Of a stretch of DNA of 64,000 nt, positions 8,720-18,367 are shown in pieces; position 1 is the first letter of the stretch; every line of letters starts with the position of its first letter. Below the pieces are notes generated by a model that ran no database searches, was not told the origin of the DNA, and was given only the letters and a program-made list of their open reading frames with translations. Position numbers and translations under genes: made by a program. This DNA comes from Paenibacillus_E sp964253085 (lineage in GTDB: Bacteria > Bacillota > Bacilli > Paenibacillales > NBRC-103111). Location of the stretch: NCBI RefSeq assembly GCF_964253085.1, contig NZ_CAXUQH020000001.1, positions 6,076,001 to 6,140,000 of the forward strand, given 5' to 3'.

Positions 8720-10786
8720 TCATTTTGCCTGTCGTTTTAACAGCTCAATCCCATTAACAGCCAACTCGATGGCACCTTCTACAGTTTCATTCCATTCCAA
8801 GCGTGAGTAGCTTTCGTTATCAAGGGAAACACTGATTGATTTTCCGCTAAAATTCATAATAAATATATAATCAGTCACACCGTCCGTTCGTACCTGGGCA
8901 GTTACACCCTTTGGAAGAACCGTATCCATTGCTCGTACAACTCCGATTTGTTCAATTAGCTTTTTGTAAAATGCATGGAGAAAATTTGACTTCAGCCGCG
9001 TCGCCATATGATAGGCTTGACCTTTGCCCAATCGGTTCACCGTAAGAGCTGGTTGACCTGCATAAAAGCTGTCTGTGTAGACACCCAATACTTCAGCGCC
9101 CTCCGAATGGATAATTTCACAAATCTCATGCGACTCGAAAGTTCCCGTTAGTCCAAGTGAATTATTAGCCGACATTAATAAGCCATTTCGGTCATGGTCA
9201 TATAATCCCTCAATTTCCTCGGCCCAAATGCCGAGCGTTTTGCGAAGTGGACCAGGGAAACCACCCAAGTGGCATAAGTCATGCTCGTCAACAACGCCGG
9301 ACCAGTACGTTGTTACCAGAGTTCCACCTTGCTCAACAAATTTTTCTAGCTTACGACCCGTTTCTTCACGGCAAAGATACAACATAGGCGCAACAACCAG
9401 CTTGTATGTAGAAAAATCATCTTCCGAGCCAATGATGTCAATCGGAACGCCTTCCTCCCAGAACGCTCGGTGATGGGCAAGTACGGTTTTCTCATAGTGT
9501 ATACCCATATTGCGCGGGCCTTGGGCGTCTTTGATCGCCCAGCGGTTATCCCAATCGAACAGAATCGCAGTTTCCACTGGCGTAGTTGTGCCTGCCACCT
9601 CTGAGACGTTCAATAAGGTTTGTCCCAGCTCCGAGACATCCTTAAACACGCGCGTATGCTCATGTCCTACATGGTCAACGACCGCACCGTGGAATTTCTC
9701 GCTGGAGCCCCGGCTTTTACGCCATTGGAAATATTGCACGGAATCCGATCCATGCGCTACAGCTTGAAGGGATGACAGTTTGTGCATGGCTGGCATCTTC
9801 AGCTTGCTAACTGGCTGCCAGTTCGTTAAACTTGGCGTGCTTTCCATGAGTAGGAATGGCTTCTGTTTCAATGAGCGAAACAGATCATGGTAGAAGGCAA
9901 CGGAAGCTCCCAACTCGCTGTCATCGAGATGTTCATGCCAAGTAGGATAGGCATCCCACGAAACAACGTCCAATATATCGGCAAATTTGCGGTAATCCAA
10001 GCCTTCGATCATATGCATGTTGGTCGTAACTGGAAGGTCGGGATTCGCCCCCCTAACCGCATCGATCTCATGCTTGCAAAAATCGACCGTTTGATCCGTA
10101 ACAAATCGGCGCCAATCCAGGTTATGTCCGTGTACGCCATTCTCACCATGCGGTGCCGGGGATTCGACCTGTTTCCAATCCGTGTAGGTATGCGCCCAGA
10201 AGGAGGTCCACCAAGCCGCGTTCAGCGCATCCAACGTACCGTATTTCTTTTGCAGCCATGCACGGAAAGCGTCTTGGCAATACGCACAGTGGCAATCTCC
10301 GCCAAATTCGTTGGAAATGTGCCAGCCAATGACCGCCGGATGCCCCCCATAGCGTTCAGCAAGTTTATCATTTATGATCGCTATCTTCTCCCTATACACA
10401 GGGCTTGTGTAGCAATGATTGTGCCTACTACCATGCAAATTGCGTACGCGGTTCGCTTCTACTCTTCTAACTTCTGGATAACGTTCCGACATCCAAGCAG
10501 GACGCGCACCACTCGGTGTTGCTAGCCAAGCGTAGATACCATTCTCTTCAAATGTATCAAGCAGACTGTCCATCCACTCAAAAGTAAAGGTTCCCTCTGT
10601 CGGCTCCAATGCTGCCCAAGCAAAAATGCCAATAGCCATCACATTGCATCCTGCTAGCTTCATTAACCGGATGTCTTCCTCCAAAATCTGTGGATCGTGC
10701 AGCCATTGGTCAGGATTATAATCAGCGCCGTGCATCAAGACTGGCAGTTTATGGCTTATAGGCGGAATTTTCCGTGTCATCGTCAT
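8720..10786 (-). CDS. Glycoside hydrolase family 42 beta-galactosidase
   Basis: A 688-residue cytoplasmic enzyme with the full GH42 layout: an N-terminal TIM barrel (HGADYNPDQW, FAWAALEPTEG, LATPSGARPAW), acid/base Glu160 in HISNEFGG, a zinc-type cysteine cluster (DCHCAYC) right after it, and nucleophile Glu315 in LLMESTPS. The trimerisation domain (about 395-600) and a small beta C-domain follow. It hydrolyses beta-galactosides taken up by the cell. It is transcribed divergently from an AraC regulator (10911), which is its likely controller. A GH35 enzyme lies downstream. Confidence 0.95.
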   Translation of the reverse strand: MTMTRKIPPISHKLPVLMHGADYNPDQWLHDPQILEEDIRLMKLAGCNVMAIGIFAWAALEPTEGTFTFEWMDSLLDTFEENGIYAWLATPSGARPAWMSERYPEVRRVEANRVRNLHGSRHNHCYTSPVYREKIAIINDKLAERYGGHPAVIGWHISNEFGGDCHCAYCQDAFRAWLQKKYGTLDALNAAWWTSFWAHTYTDWKQVESPAPHGENGVHGHNLDWRRFVTDQTVDFCKHEIDAVRGANPDLPVTTNMHMIEGLDYRKFADILDVVSWDAYPTWHEHLDDSELGASVAFYHDLFRSLKQKPFLLMESTPSLTNWQPVSKLKMPAMHKLSSLQAVAHGSDSVQYFQWRKSRGSSEKFHGAVVDHVGHEHTRVFKDVSELGQTLLNVSEVAGTTTPVETAILFDWDNRWAIKDAQGPRNMGIHYEKTVLAHHRAFWEEGVPIDIIGSEDDFSTYKLVVAPMLYLCREETGRKLEKFVEQGGTLVTTYWSGVVDEHDLCHLGGFPGPLRKTLGIWAEEIEGLYDHDRNGLLMSANNSLGLTGTFESHEICEIIHSEGAEVLGVYTDSFYAGQPALTVNRLGKGQAYHMATRLKSNFLHAFYKKLIEQIGVVRAMDTVLPKGVTAQVRTDGVTDYIFIMNFSGKSISVSLDNESYSRLEWNETVEGAIELAVNGIELLKRQAK

Positions 10787-10910
10787 TCTCTCCTCATAAT
10801 ATATCGTCGTATTCTCTTATCTATTTTGATTATAAGACACATTCCGCCTATACTAGTAGAACAGATGAAATAAAAAATCGTACAATATGAACATTGGTGG
10901 TGAGGACAAC

Positions 10911-11741
10911 ATGATGCCATTCCTTTTAGCTGAATTAGTAACGCTTGAGAACATAGTACCGCTCTATGTGTATTGTCTTGGTAGCCATGAACAAAAACAT
11001 CTTCTCAGGCCTGATGGCTATCCGGCTCATCAGCTCTTCTTATGTCGAAACGGTAGGGGAATTTTTCGTATGTCCAATGGACTTGATATGGTGATGACCC
11101 CAGGAACCATGCTCGTCCTTCCCGCCGGTGTCTCTCATGAATATTTCCCTGTGCAAGGCGAGGATGCATGGGAGCTAGGCTTCGTGGCATTTAGCGGCTC
11201 CGCTGCCGATCCCATGCTGAAGCAACTGGGCTGTCAAAAGCCCACTCCATTAATGGAAGCTCAGTTTCATGCGCTTTGGGATAAGCTTGAAGCCTTATGG
11301 CAGCTTATCAGCTTGAACGGAGAAAGCGGCTATTGGGAAGCGTCGCGACGTATGTATGACTTGCTCCTGTCAGTTCTTGAAAAACTGTCGAGTCAAGAAG
11401 TAAAGCAAAGTGTCCACTTAGCGGGGCAGTCTAATGGCGCTCTTCAAAAAGCAGTCAAACTTATACATACTCACTATAACGAACGCTTGCATTTGTCCAA
11501 CTTGGCTAGAGCCGTCGGTTACTCAGTTCAACATTTTCACCGGTTGTTCCTGGGTAGCTATGGTATTACGCCACAGCAATATATTCAGCAGATCCGGATG
11601 CGTCAATCCATCCAACTCTTGCAAGAGAATGATATCACCATTGAAAAAGTGGCGCAGCAACTGGGCATGGAGACCAGCTATTTTATCCGTATTTTTAAAC
11701 GAACCTATGGCCAAACGCCTAAACAATTTATGAAACTGTGA
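10911..11741 (+). CDS. AraC family transcriptional regulator
   Basis: 276 residues: an N-terminal cupin-like sugar-binding domain (about 1-150; MTPGTMLVLPAGVSHEYFP) and a C-terminal pair of AraC helix-turn-helices (LSNLARAVGYSVQHFHRLF and IEKVAQQLGMETSYFIRIFK). An upstream ATG at 10887 is possible, but GGTGGTGAGG (10896-10905) sits correctly for the ATG at 10911 (or 10914). It is divergent from the GH42 gene with a 124-nt shared promoter region and probably activates it in response to a galactoside. It is not a two-component regulator, as no receiver domain is present. Confidence 0.9.
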   Translation: MMPFLLAELVTLENIVPLYVYCLGSHEQKHLLRPDGYPAHQLFLCRNGRGIFRMSNGLDMVMTPGTMLVLPAGVSHEYFPVQGEDAWELGFVAFSGSAADPMLKQLGCQKPTPLMEAQFHALWDKLEALWQLISLNGESGYWEASRRMYDLLLSVLEKLSSQEVKQSVHLAGQSNGALQKAVKLIHTHYNERLHLSNLARAVGYSVQHFHRLFLGSYGITPQQYIQQIRMRQSIQLLQENDITIEKVAQQLGMETSYFIRIFKRTYGQTPKQFMKL

Positions 11742-11752
11742 TAAAAGCTGAA

Positions 11753-11782
11753 AAAGAGGACACACCAAGGTGCATCCTCTTT
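11753..11782. terminator. Bidirectional terminator between converging genes
   Basis: Stem AAAGAGGA / TCCTCTTT (8 bp) with an inner CACC/GGTG pairing. The minus strand continues as TCCTCTTTTTC, a good U-run. It serves both the AraC gene (plus) and the mutarotase-like gene (minus). Confidence 0.75.
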
Positions 11783-11804
11783 CCCGTTTTGCATAGCCTT
11801 AGCC

Positions 11805-12752
11805 TTATACCTTGTCGTTCACATCACGCCAATCTCCTACACCGATGGATAGCTCTAAATACCATTCAAAAGATGTGTTTCCCGGTATTATTTGTGCTGA
11901 CCCATTACTTACCGCCATATCAAGGGAATCATAATAGCCAATACTAGGCTCCAAAGCACAAGTCACTCGATCATTGAACATCCCTTCATCCATCCAAACC
12001 CCTAAATAAGAAACATTCTCTTTGGGAACAGACACGATCAGGAAGTTTTCACTTTCCTGACCGAATAAGCCAGACCAACTTACGGGTACTTGCCCCTTAT
12101 AATAAAACTTTCTTCCATCCCCAGTCACCGCGGGGGAAATCAGAGAGACATCATCCCAAGCATACGTTTCCCCATTCTTCAGCATATGACCTTCGTACAC
12201 GCAAAGCATTTCCGCCATGGATTCTGGGAGAAGAATACGAGTTGGTTCCGTAACTGCAAATTGCGGGTGAGGCACCCACAAGAACGGCATGGGCTGGTCG
12301 CTCGTATTATCAACACGGTAATTCATCCTTACCTTTTTCCCAGATTGGAAGGATATGCTTCTTGTGAACTGATATGAGAGCAATGGACTTTTTACAGAAC
12401 AAGCAACCTCGTTCTCTTCCACCTTATAAGTCCAAGGAAGTGCCCAAATCTCACCATGATCGGGCAGATTAATGCGTTTATCCATTTCCCATGGACAAGC
12501 ATTAATTGTAGGAAAACATTCATCCCAACCGCTCATATCCCATTCACCAAAGTTGGAACCGTATTCAGGCTGTCTTAATGGTCTTTCTCCTGAATCAATC
12601 AGCCACTCCTTACCACTAGGTTTATAAATGAGTGAAACCAACTTCCCACCGAGATCCGGTACGATCTCCATACGGATTTGCTCATTTTCAATGGTGATGG
12701 ATAAGAATCCTTTATAGATTCCCGTTGTTATGCTTGTCGTAGTCTCTTTCAT
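11805..12752 (-). CDS. Galactose-mutarotase-like protein
   Basis: About 315 residues with the beta-sandwich pattern of the aldose 1-epimerase/mutarotase-like superfamily: LSITIENEQIRMEIVPDLGGKL at the N-terminus, DMSGWDECFPTI, and the central LWVPHPQFAV, where a sugar-contacting His is expected. No signal peptide is seen. The ATG at 12752 overlaps the upstream stop as TGATG, so it is translationally coupled to the large DUF5107-like gene; a GTG at 12761 is an alternative start. The role is probably sugar anomer interconversion or carbohydrate recognition in the same pathway. The specific substrate is unknown. Confidence 0.7.
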   Translation of the reverse strand: MKETTTSITTGIYKGFLSITIENEQIRMEIVPDLGGKLVSLIYKPSGKEWLIDSGERPLRQPEYGSNFGEWDMSGWDECFPTINACPWEMDKRINLPDHGEIWALPWTYKVEENEVACSVKSPLLSYQFTRSISFQSGKKVRMNYRVDNTSDQPMPFLWVPHPQFAVTEPTRILLPESMAEMLCVYEGHMLKNGETYAWDDVSLISPAVTGDGRKFYYKGQVPVSWSGLFGQESENFLIVSVPKENVSYLGVWMDEGMFNDRVTCALEPSIGYYDSLDMAVSNGSAQIIPGNTSFEWYLELSIGVGDWRDVNDKV

Positions 12753-15700
12753 CAATGACACATACCTCGATGAATACGTGCTCCTGCATGATTAGCCTCT
12801 AGATCCAGAGCTTTATCGAACTGTTCTCTAGCCATTGCCATGTTACCCAGACCGAGGTGGCCCAGTCCCATCATATATAGACAGTGAACTTCATTGCGTA
12901 CATTCAAATTGTCCTCGAATACCAAGAAGTCTGGTAGAGAAACTGCGAAGTAGTCAAATTTCACATCGTCGAACACGTGCTTCTCAGCGTAATCAATCAG
13001 CTTATTGAAACGGCGCTTCGCTTCCTTTTCGTTACCCAGAGCAAGCCATGCCATTCCTTGATAGAAAATCATATCAGGCGGTTGATCGTTGTAATACATG
13101 GCACTAGCTGGCTCCTCCAATCCCTGTGAAGCGATTTCGAAACATTCCTGTGCTTGCTTCGTTTGCTTTAAACCTTCATGAGCGAGTCCAAGATAATAAT
13201 ACACATTATTTTCTTGCGCACCAGATAGCTTGCCTTCACCTAGATTCTCCGGATATATAAGTGCTTCTTGTAAAAATGATACTGCTGCTTCAAAGCGATT
13301 TTCGGCTAATGCAGCCTTCGCAAGCTCGACATGGGCAAATACATGCTGACCCGTTATTTTGCCCTCGCCACCTTCCCAAGGATGGAAGTTGCGTGCTTGA
13401 ATAGCTTGAACAGCTTTGTCATGATAACCTTGCGCATTCAGAAGAGTAACATACTCCACGTATAGATCGTCGCGTTTGTTCACTAAATCTTGGTGTTCCT
13501 CTAGCTTAGCGCAACGAATCTCAGCGGTGTAACTAAGCTTCTTATACAATTGATCCAGTTCATAGAAGACGCGTGCATCATCCTTCCTGCAAGCAAAAGC
13601 TTTCTCCATGGCGATAAGAGCCGATGCGGAATCCCCTCTTTTGTTGAAATATGCGAGAGACAAATTGCGATGTACCGTTGCGAAATCTTCTCTGATCGAA
13701 CGTGAGGCTTCCCAGTGTATGATGGCATCTTCGTGCCTTTTTTTGTCATAACACCAATTGCCAAGATAATAATGTGCTTTATCATCGTCCTCCGTATCCG
13801 CCGAAATAACACTTGTCAGTACTTGCAAATCAAATAAATTATTCGGGAAACAGTAATCTGAAGTTGCGGTATTCCCCCCATGCCTATGAATACTAGCTAG
13901 TTCCGAATGACCTGCTTTCTCATAGAGATAGCTAAGCGTGTAATGGACCATCGGATTCACTTTGGAAGCGTCATGACCTTGCACAATTCTCCCTAACACT
14001 TCAATGGCTTCCTCGAACAACCCGCAATTCGCGTAATCCGATGCCAAGTTCAAATAATTATGCGCATCCCCGCGCATGAGGCGAGTCAGCTCCAATAATG
14101 CCTCATTAGCAAGATCCTGCTCACCTTGGCTTGAAAGCGTAAGGTATCGTTCGTTGGCCGCTCCAAAATCAGCGATATCAAGAGCCAGTGTCTCCTGTGA
14201 GAAGACAACTGCTTCCTGTAATTGTCCCAACTTCCGAAGAAGTGCAGCTTTCAGGTGACGTGCTTTGTAATTGCGTGAATTGCGAACCTGTGAACGCTCA
14301 ACCAATTCCAACGCTTCACTATACGAACCCTTCTCACAAGCAATTTGTGCCAAAGTGAAGAACCCCGCATCTTGCCAATTCGCCGACCATGTCGCTTTGT
14401 AGAGAGCAGCGAATGCTTCTTCCTTACGTCCCTGCTCTTTAAGTGCTACGCCTAATTGATAGAGAGCTTCACTATCATATGGATTTGGATTGCGCCAAGT
14501 AAGAGACTTGATCGCCGTCCGGAAGTGTTCTTCTGCGCGGGAGGATAGCCCACGACGCAGCAAGAGTGTACCGTATGCGACGTTAATACGGCTATCGCTT
14601 GGGTCGCGCTTTAAGCCTTCTAAATAGTAATCCTCCGGTTCGAATGTAGCATGGCGATATTGCTCTAAATGCAGACCGGCTAAATATAGCTGCTCATTCG
14701 TTTTCAACTCCGCAGGCTCTACCAGTGGCTTAGCAGCATCCGGTACTTGCTCAATGGAAGGCTTTGCAGGCTGATAAGCAATGAGCAGTGTCCCCTTTGC
14801 ATCCCTGACAGTCAGTTTCACATCGTGTGCTTGGTCGTTTTCGTCCAGTGTAAGGATTGATTTGAACGTGTCAGTTGGAGAAAGCTTCACAAACTCCCTC
14901 AGATACGTTCGGTTGCGGCCTTTCAACTCAATAACAGCACCATCAAATACGGACGTTGCATAGGCAAATACGACAGCTTCGCGCGTCTTTTCATCAACTT
15001 CTAAGTTGACCGCAGCATCGATCGAAGCATTTTTTACGACTCCGATATTTTTGTAAGGCATGAAATATTGCTTGAACGATTTTTCTTCATAAGGCTGCAG
15101 CCACGTGAAGTCGGGTTGGTTATCTGTGTAAACACCCGTCATGAGCTCAATGTAAGGTCCGTCCTCATCCGTCAAGTTGCGATCCCACGCTTGCCCGAAT
15201 TCACCGTTCCCCCACGTCCATTGTTTCTTACCTGGTGAAACATGATGGTTCGCTACGTGCAGCAAACCTGCTTGTACACCATGATCATAGCCTCCGACAA
15301 AGTTATAATCGGATTTGTAGGCCATATACGAAGTAGGAACAGGAATGTTTTTGTAGCGTGAGATATCTACGCCAGCGGAATAATCCATTTTGTAGTACGT
15401 TCCTGTTGCAATTGGAAACCTAGAGACGTCCCGTTTCCCATGGTCAAAGACAGCCGTTACATCTGGCGGAAATACGGATTGCGTATGATCATTTACCGCA
15501 ACCGCGGGGTTCGCCCACCACAAGAACGTTTGTGGTTCCGATGTCCGATTATATAACTGCGCAGAAATTTCTAGGAAGGCTTTGCCCGGATACAAAGTGA
15601 AACCTGCCGTCACTTTCGTCCCGTACATGCGGTCGATCTCACTCACCCATACGGTAGCGCTTCCGTCTTCTTGTTCGGTGAGTTTATATTCAACCGGACC

Positions 15701-16090
15701 ATACGTATTCGGACGATGATGCTGCGGCCAGTTGAATTCAATGCCACCGGAAATCCATGGTCCGGCAAGGCCAACCAATGCTGGTTTAATGACACGATTA
15801 TAATAAACGAAGTCATAGTCATTCGTTTTGTCCAACGCACGATAAATGCGTCCGCCAAGTTCGGGCATAATCTCGATACGAACATATTCATTTTCCAATA
15901 TCACCATACGATACGACTGGGGCTTCTTTTCATCTTCAATTTTATCGATAACTGGATGGGGATATACCTTACCAGAGCTTCCTTGGTAAACACGTTTCTC
16001 TAGAAACATTGGATTGCGATCCGGCTCACCAATGGCATACGTCGGGATCGACGTTTCTTCTTCCCAAATGCGAACTTTCTGACTCAACAT
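12752..16090 (-). CDS. DUF5107-like / tetratricopeptide-repeat protein
   Basis: A very large (about 1112 residues) cytoplasmic protein. The first 400 residues form a mutarotase-like beta-sandwich (MVILENEYVRIEIMPELGGRIY, ISGGIEFNWPQHH, TFLWWANPAVAVNDHTQ) as found in DUF5107 proteins. From about residue 450 to the end it consists of TPR-like helical pairs (ALYQLGVALKEQGRKEEAFA and GLAHEGLKQTKQAQECFEIA). Of two adjacent ATGs the second (16090) is 5 nt from GGGAG and preferred. It is coupled to the smaller mutarotase-like gene and divergent from an AraC regulator. The biochemical function of this fusion is not known to me. The sandwich suggests sugar binding or epimerisation, and the TPR part suggests protein-protein contacts. 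Confidence 0.8.
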   Translation of the reverse strand: MLSQKVRIWEEETSIPTYAIGEPDRNPMFLEKRVYQGSSGKVYPHPVIDKIEDEKKPQSYRMVILENEYVRIEIMPELGGRIYRALDKTNDYDFVYYNRVIKPALVGLAGPWISGGIEFNWPQHHRPNTYGPVEYKLTEQEDGSATVWVSEIDRMYGTKVTAGFTLYPGKAFLEISAQLYNRTSEPQTFLWWANPAVAVNDHTQSVFPPDVTAVFDHGKRDVSRFPIATGTYYKMDYSAGVDISRYKNIPVPTSYMAYKSDYNFVGGYDHGVQAGLLHVANHHVSPGKKQWTWGNGEFGQAWDRNLTDEDGPYIELMTGVYTDNQPDFTWLQPYEEKSFKQYFMPYKNIGVVKNASIDAAVNLEVDEKTREAVVFAYATSVFDGAVIELKGRNRTYLREFVKLSPTDTFKSILTLDENDQAHDVKLTVRDAKGTLLIAYQPAKPSIEQVPDAAKPLVEPAELKTNEQLYLAGLHLEQYRHATFEPEDYYLEGLKRDPSDSRINVAYGTLLLRRGLSSRAEEHFRTAIKSLTWRNPNPYDSEALYQLGVALKEQGRKEEAFAALYKATWSANWQDAGFFTLAQIACEKGSYSEALELVERSQVRNSRNYKARHLKAALLRKLGQLQEAVVFSQETLALDIADFGAANERYLTLSSQGEQDLANEALLELTRLMRGDAHNYLNLASDYANCGLFEEAIEVLGRIVQGHDASKVNPMVHYTLSYLYEKAGHSELASIHRHGGNTATSDYCFPNNLFDLQVLTSVISADTEDDDKAHYYLGNWCYDKKRHEDAIIHWEASRSIREDFATVHRNLSLAYFNKRGDSASALIAMEKAFACRKDDARVFYELDQLYKKLSYTAEIRCAKLEEHQDLVNKRDDLYVEYVTLLNAQGYHDKAVQAIQARNFHPWEGGEGKITGQHVFAHVELAKAALAENRFEAAVSFLQEALIYPENLGEGKLSGAQENNVYYYLGLAHEGLKQTKQAQECFEIASQGLEEPASAMYYNDQPPDMIFYQGMAWLALGNEKEAKRRFNKLIDYAEKHVFDDVKFDYFAVSLPDFLVFEDNLNVRNEVHCLYMMGLGHLGLGNMAMAREQFDKALDLEANHAGARIHRGMCH

Positions 16091-16145
16091 CATCACTCCC
16101 TTATCTGATTATCTCTACTTTACCTTGGATGCTGGCAACAGCCAA

Positions 16146-16188
16146 TTGACAAAATGCTTAATGTAATGGATTATATTCTTATTGTCAA
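16146..16188. promoter_or_regulatory. Inverted repeat in the divergent promoter region
   Basis: TTGACAA (16146-16152) and TTGTCAA (16182-16188) form a 7-bp inverted repeat in the short region between the DUF5107-like and AraC genes. The first arm also resembles a -35 box for the plus strand. It is a candidate operator for the AraC regulator; function is inferred. Confidence 0.4.
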
Positions 16189-16203
16189 AGGGAGGCCTTA
16201 CAA

Positions 16204-17094
16204 ATGGATATGACCAGAAAGCCTGAAGTGTTTGAAGAAGAGAAATTGTTCATCCTTCCTGAATATATGCAGACGGAACTCTCCCGCTCCGAGCTGACGC
16301 GAGATTTATTCGTAAGTGATATTGGCTTCTTCCCGTCCGCCCGTCATCATTATCGGGAACGTCCTGAGGGCAGTAACTCCCATATTTTCATCTTTTGCTC
16401 CGAAGGAGAAGGTTGGATTGAACTGGGGCAACAACATCCGATCACATTGACCCCAAATCACCTAGCCGTCATTCCTGCCCATACACCACATCGATACGGT
16501 GCATCTATCCATGCACCATGGAGTATTTACTGGTTTCATCTTAAGGGCGACCATACAACGGCTTTTATACAAATGTACGGGATGGATACGGCCCCGCTAC
16601 ATTTACCCATCGGCGCTATGACCGAATACAAAGATGTTTTTGATAAATGTTATTACCTTTTATCCGATAAAACCTATTCGTTACCCATCCACACACACGT
16701 TTCCCAATCTATCCGGCAACTAATTAGCAGCATCGGTATTAGCGCGGGAGGTACAGCCAGGGACAAAAAAAGAGAGCAGTATATAGAAGTGGCCATTCAA
16801 TACATGAATGATCATTTAGAAGATACCATCAAACTTCCTGAATTGGCTAACCACATAGGTTTGTCTAGACAGCATTTAATTTTATTATTTAACGAAGCAA
16901 CAGGAATTCCGCCGATTGAATACTTTTTGCGGATGAAAATTCAAAAAGCAGCCCAAATGCTCAGTTTAACGGGTCTATCTATCAAGGAAGTTGCCGCAAA
17001 CATTGGTATTTCTGATCCCTACTATTTCTCAAGATTATTTAAGAAAATAACCGGTTCTGCACCTAGCGCTTTTCGAAACGTTCCGAAAGGGTAA
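16204..17094 (+). CDS. AraC family transcriptional regulator
   Basis: 296 residues. The N-terminal AraC-binding cupin carries PNHLAVIPAHTPHRYG, and the C-terminal HTH pair reads LPELANHIGLSRQHLILLF and IKEVAANIGISDPYYFSRLF. GGGAGG sits 8 nt before the ATG. It is divergent from the DUF5107-like/mutarotase-like pair across about 110 nt and likely controls them. It is distinct from the AraC protein at 10911, so this glycan region has two separate sugar-sensing regulators. Confidence 0.9.
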   Translation: MDMTRKPEVFEEEKLFILPEYMQTELSRSELTRDLFVSDIGFFPSARHHYRERPEGSNSHIFIFCSEGEGWIELGQQHPITLTPNHLAVIPAHTPHRYGASIHAPWSIYWFHLKGDHTTAFIQMYGMDTAPLHLPIGAMTEYKDVFDKCYYLLSDKTYSLPIHTHVSQSIRQLISSIGISAGGTARDKKREQYIEVAIQYMNDHLEDTIKLPELANHIGLSRQHLILLFNEATGIPPIEYFLRMKIQKAAQMLSLTGLSIKEVAANIGISDPYYFSRLFKKITGSAPSAFRNVPKG

Positions 17095-17121
17095 CGATTG
17101 GAGGAAACTAAAATAAAATAC

Positions 17122-17145
17122 GCGTTCACCCAATGGAGTGAACGC
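17122..17145. terminator. Bidirectional terminator hairpin
   Basis: Perfect 8-bp stem GCGTTCAC / GTGAACGC. On the minus strand it is followed by TATTTTATTTT. It lies between the converging AraC (plus) and esterase (minus) genes. Confidence 0.7.
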
Positions 17146-17202
17146 AGTTGTTAATTAAGGACATATATCCTGTATATCTTGGTACTATCAAACATAAAAA
17201 TA

Positions 17203-18273
17203 TTAAATTATTTTCCTCACAACATGGGATCTTACATGATCATCATTATTTCTAAATATCAATCGACTAAAATTGTAAGCACCGTTATTCCAAACATGGA
17301 AATCATGATAACCATTCTTAATCCGAATTTGATAAAATTGATTAAGATAATTCCCCGATTGCTGTATAAGCCCATCAATAGATTTTATATAACTGCCATT
17401 TGCTACTCCGTCTGCATCGCCACAGGTGGTATATAGCAGATGAAGGTTATGGACGCATGATGCGAGACTGTCTCCAAGAGTTTTGCCATCACTCGACGTA
17501 GGAGCATTTGAAAAAGCTCCGACATTAGCAAACAAATCTATCATGCCTGGCGCGAGCACAGTCTTATCCAACCCGTTGTTCCAAGGACTCTCGGTGCCAG
17601 TGATTCGCGTCGAATCATGTCGGTAACCGCCGAGTATCAGATTCAAGGCTTGCATTCCCCCCATCGAAAGCCCGGCGATCGCTCTGCGGCTGCGGTTATA
17701 TATGATTCCCTCATGTGAAGTGACTGTTATATCTGCGTAGGTTTTGTAGTTTGATTCTATAAATGGAATCAGATCGTATCTCAACTCATAATCGAAGTAA
17801 TAGAATCCCAGCATATTGGTTCCTTCAGAATTGAAGGAGCTATCCGTCCAGTCGTACGCGCTTCTTCCGTTGGGAAATACGACGATCAGCGGATCGATAT
17901 CGCCGTTTACAATAAGATTGTCAAATATATTGCAAATGATAAATCGTCCGTCAGCCTTACCGTTACTACTTAACCATTCATATTGATCCCCACCTACTCC
18001 ATGAAGCAAATACAATACATTATATCTAACAGTAGTGTCGTTTGGGTCATAACCCGCAGGCAAGTAGACGTTGCATTTCTTCAATATGGCATCTCCTGCA
18101 ACGGTTTCTCTTCCTGCTTCACTGGTATCAATGCTCCTATCTGTTACAAGCTGTCGAGACAAATGAATATAGTTGCCTACCTTATAGGAAACCTCCTGAA
18201 CCGTGCCTTGATACTCTTCATTAACTGACCTAAGATATTCGGCAGGCACTGACGTCACATTTAAGCTTCTCAT
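17203..18273 (-). CDS. CE1-type carbohydrate esterase (feruloyl/acetyl esterase-like)
   Basis: 356 residues of alpha/beta-hydrolase fold as in esterase D/CE1 enzymes. The strand-loop LYLLHGVGG forms the oxyanion region, the nucleophile elbow is GLSMGG (Ser203), and the terminal catalytic His is in GYHDFHVWN (likely His323). These enzymes remove feruloyl or acetyl groups from xylan side chains. It is directly downstream of the xylanase on the same strand, supporting a xylan role. No signal peptide is visible at the N-terminus (MRSLNVTSVPAEY) and the ribosome site is weak, so the enzyme either acts on imported oligomers or has lost its export signal. Confidence 0.8.
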   Translation of the reverse strand: MRSLNVTSVPAEYLRSVNEEYQGTVQEVSYKVGNYIHLSRQLVTDRSIDTSEAGRETVAGDAILKKCNVYLPAGYDPNDTTVRYNVLYLLHGVGGDQYEWLSSNGKADGRFIICNIFDNLIVNGDIDPLIVVFPNGRSAYDWTDSSFNSEGTNMLGFYYFDYELRYDLIPFIESNYKTYADITVTSHEGIIYNRSRRAIAGLSMGGMQALNLILGGYRHDSTRITGTESPWNNGLDKTVLAPGMIDLFANVGAFSNAPTSSDGKTLGDSLASCVHNLHLLYTTCGDADGVANGSYIKSIDGLIQQSGNYLNQFYQIRIKNGYHDFHVWNNGAYNFSRLIFRNNDDHVRSHVVRKII

Positions 18274-18312
18274 CGATCATTATTGTCCCTTCGGATATAA
18301 TTTTCCCACAAA

Positions 18313-18344
18313 GCTGCCGCACATGAAATCCACGTGCGGACAGC
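18313..18344. other. Stem-loop between xylanase and esterase genes
   Basis: GCTGCCGCAC pairs with GTGCGGACAGC (one bulge). No clear T-run follows on the minus strand, so it may be a processing or partial-termination element that sets the xylanase-to-esterase ratio. Confidence 0.4.
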
Positions 18345-18367
18345 CTTCTTTCGATTCCTTGCTGGCG

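Noticed and set aside
9887..10525. 212-codon open frame opposite the GH42 gene
   Set aside because: It lies wholly antisense to a complete GH42 enzyme with catalytic residues and has no family-like sequence.
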